Source: Linanthus parryae
Taxonomy: Eukaryota; Streptophyta; Magnoliopsida; Ericales; Polemoniaceae
NCBI GenBank assembly: GCA_023055425.1
Contig: JALGPY010000008.1
Location: forward strand, 18,015,359-18,079,358
Direction: 5' to 3'
DNA: 64,000 bases
Shown here: positions 57,862 to 64,000 of the stretch, in pieces
Layout of the letters: each line of letters begins with the position of its first letter
Numbering within the stretch: the stretch's first letter is position 1
Notes under the pieces: generated by a model
The model's database searches: none
What the model saw: only the letters and a program-made list of their open reading frames with translations
Told to the model about the DNA's origin: nothing
Position numbers and translations under genes: made by a program

Positions 57862-60800
57862 TCACGGGTCATCAAAATAGACCGCGTCTATTTTGACGAC
57901 CTCGGCGGTCTCGAGATACGGCTTGATCCGGTTCCCGTTCACCCTGAAACTGGAGTTGTCTTTTGGATTTTCCAGCTCGAATGCCCCCCAGGCAAAAATC
58001 TGCTTGATGATGAACGGTCCCGACCAACGAGACCTCAACTTCCCCGGAAAGAACCGCATCCGGGTATTGTAGAGAAGCACTTTGTCGCCTTCGTTAAACT
58101 GCTTTGGCGTGATACGGTTATCATGCCACTTCTTTGTCTTCTCTTTGTAAATTTTGGCGCTCTCGAAAGCCGTTCTGCGGAATTCTTCCAATTCCAGCAG
58201 TGCCATCTTCCTCTTATCCCCTGCTAGATTCTGGTCCAAGTTCAGCAATTTGATGGCCCAATACGCCTTGTGCTCCAGTTCCACCGGTAAGCGGCACGCT
58301 TTCCCAAAAACGAGCTGGTATGGTGACATTCCCAGCGGTGTTTTTTGAAAGCTGTCCTGTAGGCCCAAAGCGCATCGTCTAGTCTGACGGACCAATCCTT
58401 TCGGCCGAGATTCACTGTTTTCTCGAGTATGCTCTTGATCTCTCGATTCGACACCTCGGCTTGCCCGTTCGTCTGCGGATGGTAGGGTAACGAGACTTTA
58501 TGAACTGACACGCCATACTGTTTCAGAACTTTCGCGAAAACCCGATTGATGAAGTGAGAGCTCTCGTCGCTGATCATTGCCCTGGGAGTCCCGAAACGAG
58601 TGAAAACGTTGCGTTTCAGAAAACGCTCAACGGTAGCTGCATCGTTTTTCTGACACGCGATCGCTTCGATCCACTTTGTCACATAGTCTACTGCCAGCAG
58701 AATGTAAAGATTTCCCATCGAAGACGGGAACGGACCCATGAAGTCAATCCCCCATACATCAATTGGCTCTACCTCCTGCCACACGGTCATCGGCATCTCG
58801 TCCCGGTGTGACGTGTTTCCTGTCCTCTGGCACCTATCACATCCCTGTACATAGTCGTGACAGTCTTTGAAGATTGTCGGCCAGAAAAACCCGGACTGCA
58901 GTATTTTGTGCGCTGTTCGCGTTCCCCCAAAATGACCCCCACACTGTGATGAGTGGCAGTGTCGGATCACGTTCCAGGCCTCGTGAGTCGGAATACACCT
59001 TCTCAGGATGTTGTCGGCCCCCTGTTTGAACAAGTACGGGTCGTCCCAGAAATACTGTCGACTTTCGGCAATGAACTTTTTCCGCTGCGATGGGGTGAGA
59101 TCCTCGGGAAGCGTGCCAGTCACCAAGTAATTGGCTATGGCATAGTACCATGGTCTCCCGATTTTGACTGCCATGATGTGCTCGTCCGGGAAGTTTTCCT
59201 TGATCGGCACCGGGTCCACCTTCACGTTCTCAAGTCTGGATAGGTGATCCGCTACCACGTTCTCAACTCCCTTCTTGTCCCGGATTTCCACATCGAATTC
59301 CTGCATCAGTAGTACCCACCTCAACAGTCTCGGTTTTGCGTCCTTCTTGTCCAGCAGGTATTTCAGAGCACTATGGTCGGTAAAAACGATAACTTTTGAC
59401 CCGACCAAATAGGGCCTGAATTTGTCCAGGGCATACACCACGGCCAGCAGTTCCTTCTCTGTCGTGCCATAGTTGAGCTGAGCATCGTTGAGTACCCGGC
59501 TCGCATAATAAATGACGTGGCATACCTTATCCTTTCGCTGGCCCAAAACTGCCCCGACTGCGTAGTCGCTGGCGTCACACATCAGCTCAAACGGGAGTGA
59601 CCAATCTGGCGTGGTTATAACCGGGGCCGTGGTCAGCTTCTCTTTCAAGTGGTCAAAAGCTTGCCGACATGCTGCGTCGAAATCAAAGGGTACGTCTTTT
59701 CCGAGTAACGCGCAAAGTGGCTTTGTGATCTTGGAAAAGTCCTTGATGAACCTTCTGTAAAATCCTGCATGTCCCAGAAAACTCTTGATCGCTCTTACGT
59801 TCATCGGGTATGGAAGCTGCTTTATCACCTCGATCTTAGCCCTGTCCACCTCGAGTCCCTTGCTGGAAATTCTGTGACCCAGCACGATCCCCTCGGTGAC
59901 CATAAAGTGACACTTTTCCCAATTGAGCACCAAATTCGCCTTCTTGCATCGGATCAGAACCTGGCCCAAATGGAACAGGCAGTCATCGAAACTGTCCCCG
60001 AAGAGTGAAAAGTCGTCCATGAAGACCTCCAGATTTTTCTCGATCATGTCGGAAAAAATCGCCATCATACATCTCTGGAACGTGGCCGGAGCGTTACACA
60101 ACCCGAACGGCATGCGCCGAAACGCGAACGTACCATACGGGCAGGTAAACGTCGTCTTTTCCTGGTCCTCCGGGGCTATGCAAATCTGGTTGTACCCGGA
60201 ATACCCGTCAAGAAAACAGTAGTAGGCGTGGTGGGCGAGCCGGTCCAGCATCTGGTCCATGAATGGCAGCGGGAAGTGGTCCTTCAGTGTTGCATCGTTT
60301 AGCCTCCGATAGTCCATGCAGATCCGCCAGCTCGTAACGGTGCGCTGCGCAATCTGCTCCTGATCTTTATTCTGCACTACCGTAATACCCCCCTTTTTGG
60401 GCACGCACTGGACCGGGCTGATCCAAGTGCTGTCCGATATGGGGTAGATGATTCCCGCTTCCAGCCACTTCATGACCTCTTTTCGCACAACGTCCTTCAT
60501 GTTCGGATTCAGTCTCCGGTGGGGCTGAATCACCGGTTTCTTGCCTTCTTCAATTCGGATCTTGTGCATGCAGTAGGAGGGGATGATCCCCTTGATATCT
60601 GCAATCGTCCAGGCGATTGCTTCCTTATGCTCTCGCAATACTTCCAGCAGTTTCTGCTCCTGTTCCTGAGATAAACGAGACGAAACAATTACAAGCAGAG
60701 TACTATTTTCACCAATATACGCATACCTGAGATGGCTCGGGAGCGGTTTCAGCTCCAGTGCGGGTGGCTCCTTGAGTGATGGGACCAGAATCATCTTTTG

Positions 60801-61832
60801 CCCGCCGTCTTCGTCCCGGTGCAAAGTGGTCCAGTCCTCGGCTCTCATGGCGTGGTCGCACCGAGTCTTCTCCTTTTCTTCCCCGTACATGCTGTCGATC
60901 TCTTCCCACAATTGGTCCATCTCCTCGTTTTCCCAGCCTTCGTCCACCACATCGATAGCAAAGATGTCCTCGTGGTCGTAGTAATTTGGCAGTTGCAGAT
61001 TTTTGAAAACGTTGAATTTCACCTTTTCCTCGTTAATCTGCATGGTCAGCTCCCCGCTCTTGCAGTTTATCATTGCTTCGCCCGTGGCCAAAAACGGCCT
61101 GCCAAGTATGAGCGGTATCTCCCCTGCCTCCATGTCCAGGATGACGAAATCTGCCGGAAAAATAAGCTCGCCGACCTTGACCAGAATATCCTCGATAACC
61201 CCGTAGGCCTGTTTTACGGACCTGTCTGCCATCTGCAGCATGATTCTGGTGGGTCGGGGTTCACCGACTTTCAAACTCTTGAAAATCGTCAATGGCATCA
61301 GGTTGATGCTGACCCCTAGGTCACACAGAGCCTTTCCTGTGTAAGCGTTCCCTAAGGTAACCGGTATAACGAAACTGCCAGGATCCTTTCTCTTCCTCGG
61401 TAGCCCATTCTTCACACAATTGCTCACTGCTGCCGTCAGGTTTATGGTCTCGAAATCGCTCATTCGCCTCCTCCCATACAAGATGTCCTTGAGGAATTTG
61501 GCGTAAGTGGGCATCTTAGCCAAAGCCTCGGCAAAAGGTATGTTAATCTGCAGCTGCTTGAACATCTCGAGAAACCTGGCGTAGTCCTTGCTGTCATCCC
61601 TCTTTCGTGTTCGCAAGGGGTACGGGACCTCCGTGGAGACGGGTACAGTTTTTTGCACCTGTCTCGTTCTGCACTGCATCCTGCTCAACCGAGCCCTTCG
61701 GCTGGGGGCGTTCGACTGTGCTGTTATCCTGGCCCGACAAGTTGCGTTATACTTCTTTCGAATTTTCTGCACGTGCGTGGCTGGGATACGGTGGATCCTG
61801 CAGTGCCAATCCACTCCGAGTGGAGATAGCAT
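57862..61832 (-). pseudogene. Athila pol (protease, RT, RNase H, integrase) with one frameshift
   Basis: Frame 61832-58242 (1,196 codons) contains a retropepsin ([11 protein letters not shown]), RT ([11 protein letters not shown], catalytic FMDDFSLFG), RNase H ([23 protein letters not shown]), the integrase zinc finger ([18 protein letters not shown]) and DDE core ([28 protein letters not shown]). It breaks at about 58340; the C-terminal part of integrase continues in another frame (58395-57862, from [16 protein letters not shown]). In ISDESSHF an E replaces the usual glycine after the catalytic D. The gag frame overlaps the start by 86 nt in a different frame. Apart from the single break, all domains are complete, which fits a young element. 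Confidence 0.92.
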
Positions 61833-63276
61833 TGATCTGAGCCCGTGGATTGTTTACTGTATTCGAGGGTAGGTTTCCTGGCTGTCTCTCCGTTAGCTGC
61901 TGGGCTAACTGCCCCACCTGCACTTCCAAAGCGCGCAGTGACGTTTTGGTTGTCTGCATATCTGCCGTCAAGGTGTCCATGTGCTTGAACCGGGACTCCA
62001 TAGTCTGGAACATGGACTTGATCTCTTTCATCTGAGCGTCGTACTGCTGTGCGGATGGGACTGACTGAGCCTGCGGGGCCGGGGCAGCCTGCTGAGCTGG
62101 TGGCCTGTGCTGGAATCCCGGTGCATAAACTGCTGCGTTCGGGTTTCCGTACCGAAACCCGGGATGGTCTCTCGTACCCGGTCGGTACCGGCTCGGGTCC
62201 CACTGCTGCTGTACGTAACTGGTATCTTCGGTCCTTAGCTCCTCAATGGCTGTGTCCAGATCAGGTTCGTCGACTGCTGCAACAGTCTTCTTATCCGAGT
62301 AGACTTTCTTGACCAAGTCGTGAACGATCTTGGCCAGGTTGTCTATACGGTCATCCTCTGCAGGTTCGGCTCTAGCCGCCATCCTGCGATCGTCAAACAG
62401 TCGGGTGTCCTGCTTGGCCAATTGCTTCATCAGGTCATACGCACCTTCTTTGTCTACGTGATACAGGAAGTTTCCCCCGGCCTCTCTGTCAATCCTGTCG
62501 GCGTTCTCCCTGTCTAGGGCATGGTAGAAAACCTGCAGGATTTTTGCGTCTCCAAAACCGTGGTTCGGGCACCGTTTGACCAATCTCATGAGCCTGTCCC
62601 ATGCGTCCACCACCGTCTCCCCCATCTTCTGTCTGAATGACAGGATCTCGCTCTGTAACTGTATAACCCGGGAGGCGGGAGAGAACTTTGCCAGAAAATC
62701 CGTGACACATTCCTCCCATGTGGTGATGGATCGGGGTGGTCGGGATTCAAGCCAATCTTTGGCTACTCCATAAAGACAGTACGAAAATAAGATCAACATG
62801 AGTGCCTCTGCTTCTACCCCCTTGTATCTGACCTTGTTGCAGTAATCTTCGAATTTCCCGATAAAATCGTTCGGGTCTTCGTCGGCCCTGCCATGAAACG
62901 GGCAGAGAGTTTGTACCGTCTGGATGGTGGATGGTTTGATGTCAAAGTGCTCGGCGGTGATCTCGGGCACCACAATAGCTCGCTCATGCCCCCCGGTGGG
63001 GACTTCGAAATTTTCCACCAACGCCTTCCCAGATCGGTTATATGTTCTCTGGTTGCTTCGGGCAGCAAGCCCTGCTGTGACAAGCTCCTCAATGTACCGC
63101 GCCATCTGGGCTGGGGTACGTGTCTCTCGTTCCTGTCCACCGGCTTCGGTGTTCGTGGGTGGATCTCTCTCGTTGGTTGCCATCCTGATTTCTCGGTTTC
63201 TGCGGTTCTGTTCGGTATACAGCTTTTCCGGGTTGTCGAGTGGTGTCACCAAATCGCGAGGCAATCTGGGCATCAA
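61747..63276 (-). CDS. Athila gag
   Basis: Intact 509-codon frame just downstream of the primer-binding site. Central gag domain at about residues 125-240 ([43 protein letters not shown]). The C-terminal part is rich in Gln, Pro and Ala with a heptad-like stretch before the end; I see no zinc knuckle. A start at MATNERDPP (residue 32) is an alternative. Role: capsid formation. Confidence 0.88.
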   Translation of the reverse strand: MMPRLPRDLVTPLDNPEKLYTEQNRRNREIRMATNERDPPTNTEAGGQERETRTPAQMARYIEELVTAGLAARSNQRTYNRSGKALVENFEVPTGGHERAIVVPEITAEHFDIKPSTIQTVQTLCPFHGRADEDPNDFIGKFEDYCNKVRYKGVEAEALMLILFSYCLYGVAKDWLESRPPRSITTWEECVTDFLAKFSPASRVIQLQSEILSFRQKMGETVVDAWDRLMRLVKRCPNHGFGDAKILQVFYHALDRENADRIDREAGGNFLYHVDKEGAYDLMKQLAKQDTRLFDDRRMAARAEPAEDDRIDNLAKIVHDLVKKVYSDKKTVAAVDEPDLDTAIEELRTEDTSYVQQQWDPSRYRPGTRDHPGFRYGNPNAAVYAPGFQHRPPAQQAAPAPQAQSVPSAQQYDAQMKEIKSMFQTMESRFKHMDTLTADMQTTKTSLRALEVQVGQLAQQLTERQPGNLPSNTVNNPRAQINAISTRSGLALQDPPYPSHARAENSKEV

Positions 63277-63395
63277 CTAAACAGTCCTGAAAACGCAGAT
63301 TCAAAAACGTAGTGAGATAAAAAGAAAAATAACAAAAATGAAAATAAATAAAAACTCAGAAAACTAATTCTGACTACTAAATAGACCCCAAAAAG

Positions 63396-63413
63396 TCCCC
63401 GGCAACGGCGCCA
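63396..63413 (-). other. Primer-binding site complementary to tRNA-Asp
   Basis: Reverse strand reads TGGCGCCGTTGCCGGGGA, six bases from the 5' LTR edge at 63420. This is the Athila-lineage tRNA-Asp primer site. Confidence 0.9.
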
Positions 63414-63419
63414 AAAACT

Positions 63420-64000
63420 TGATGCGCAAACTAACGTGCTATCGCAAGTGTACGAATCTCGTAGTACCGGGTGCAATTAGACTCGGGTTATCGTTCCCAC
63501 GAGGACTGTTTCGGGTTTACTTACGTTGTCAGTTTCAGGTTTCCTAGAGTAGTAACAAGGAGGAGTAGATTGTGATTGTAGTGGCTAAACTAAAAACAGA
63601 AATTAAAAACGTAAATATTTTTGTGACGTTTTTTGAAATAAGCTGATTTGGTTGTAACGATAATAGATGAAGGCTAGGCTCCAGGATCCCCTAGGGTTTC
63701 TACAGATTTCAGTTTTACGTTCGATTATGAAAACACTCAGCAGTTTCGGTATCTGTGCAACGTACCAGTTGTGCAGTGACTTTTCAGATTCCACACGTAA
63801 TCCCGATCCTGCAGACTTTGGGATTCTTGTTAAGCTGCCTAAATCTGCAGTCTCGGTCTAATCCTGTTAGGGTTTCTAACCTGTCCGAATGGCCCGGGTC
63901 AAATTCTCTAACAGTTGGTCTCACGTTTTTCAATGCTAGCCCTATCTCCCTTTCTCTGGTCGGTCTATCAGGGTAAGGTACTAAATCCCGGTTTTTCTTC
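63420..64000 (-). repeat. 5' LTR of the Athila element (partial)
   Basis: Matches 51724-52304 almost base for base; cut by the window edge. Short apparent frames here are copies of those in the other LTR. Confidence 0.95.

Larger units (their letters stand above)
51724..64000 (-). mobile_element. Athila-type Ty3/gypsy retrotransposon (continues past the window)
   Basis: Reverse-strand order from the right: 5' LTR (partial), tRNA-Asp-type primer site, gag, pol, an additional ORF after pol, a GCGGGGGTATT polypurine tract and the 3' LTR. The tRNA-Asp primer site and a large extra ORF between pol and the 3' LTR are Athila hallmarks. The element interrupts the Copia repeat after GATAT at 51719-51723; the matching duplication would lie beyond the window. 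By eye the overlapping 581 bp of the two LTRs differ at about six positions, so insertion is recent. Confidence 0.93.

Overview
The window is plant nuclear DNA, most likely from a eudicot. It has intron-rich genes with GT-AG introns in AT-rich intergenic DNA, a WNK kinase, an NBR1-type autophagy receptor pair, a mitochondrial-type ribosomal protein, and dense plant transposons (TRIM, Stowaway-like MITEs, MULEs, SINE, chromovirus, Copia, Athila). I cannot name the species. Exon models below were built by hand from splice signals, reading phase and recalled family architecture; no transcript or alignment was used.

Layout. 1-3170 (+): the 3' part of an NBR1-like gene (gene A) with two four-tryptophan (FW/NBR1) modules, a degenerate ZZ-like finger between them and a long acidic repeat tail in place of UBA domains. 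3171-5983: intergenic, filled by a Harbinger-like element and Stowaway-like foldbacks. 6144-11586 (+): a complete second NBR1-like gene (gene B: PB1, one FW, two UBA). 11587-22834: gene-poor; a 2.35 kb tandem duplication whose second copy carries a 3 kb insertion containing a MULE. 22835-30755 (-): a complete WNK kinase, with a second MULE in its 5.2 kb fifth intron. 30756-36374: MITEs, a long hairpin, a SINE and a very GC-rich hAT-like element. 36375-42512 (-): nuclear gene for mitochondrial-type ribosomal protein bL19, with one GC-AG intron. 42673-48220 (-): decayed Ty3/gypsy chromovirus whose 3' LTR lies 160 bp upstream of the bL19 start codon. 48541-51723 (-): Copia remnant. 51724 to the window end (-): a young Athila-type element inserted in the Copia LTR, its 5' LTR cut by the window edge.

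How it fits together. Genes A and B are neighbouring, same-strand members of the selective-autophagy receptor family and have diverged in opposite ways. B kept PB1 and UBA but lost the ZZ finger and the canonical ATG8-binding tryptophan. The visible part of A doubled the FW module and gained an acidic tail with eight SDDE-hydrophobic repeats that resemble SUMO-interacting motifs. WNK and bL19 look like ordinary single-copy genes. The rest is nested mobile DNA. Within the Athila element, the most unusual signal is a repeated 14-bp perfect palindrome of strictly alternating pyrimidine and purine, set 18-19 bp apart and confined to the LTR and the two non-coding spacers.
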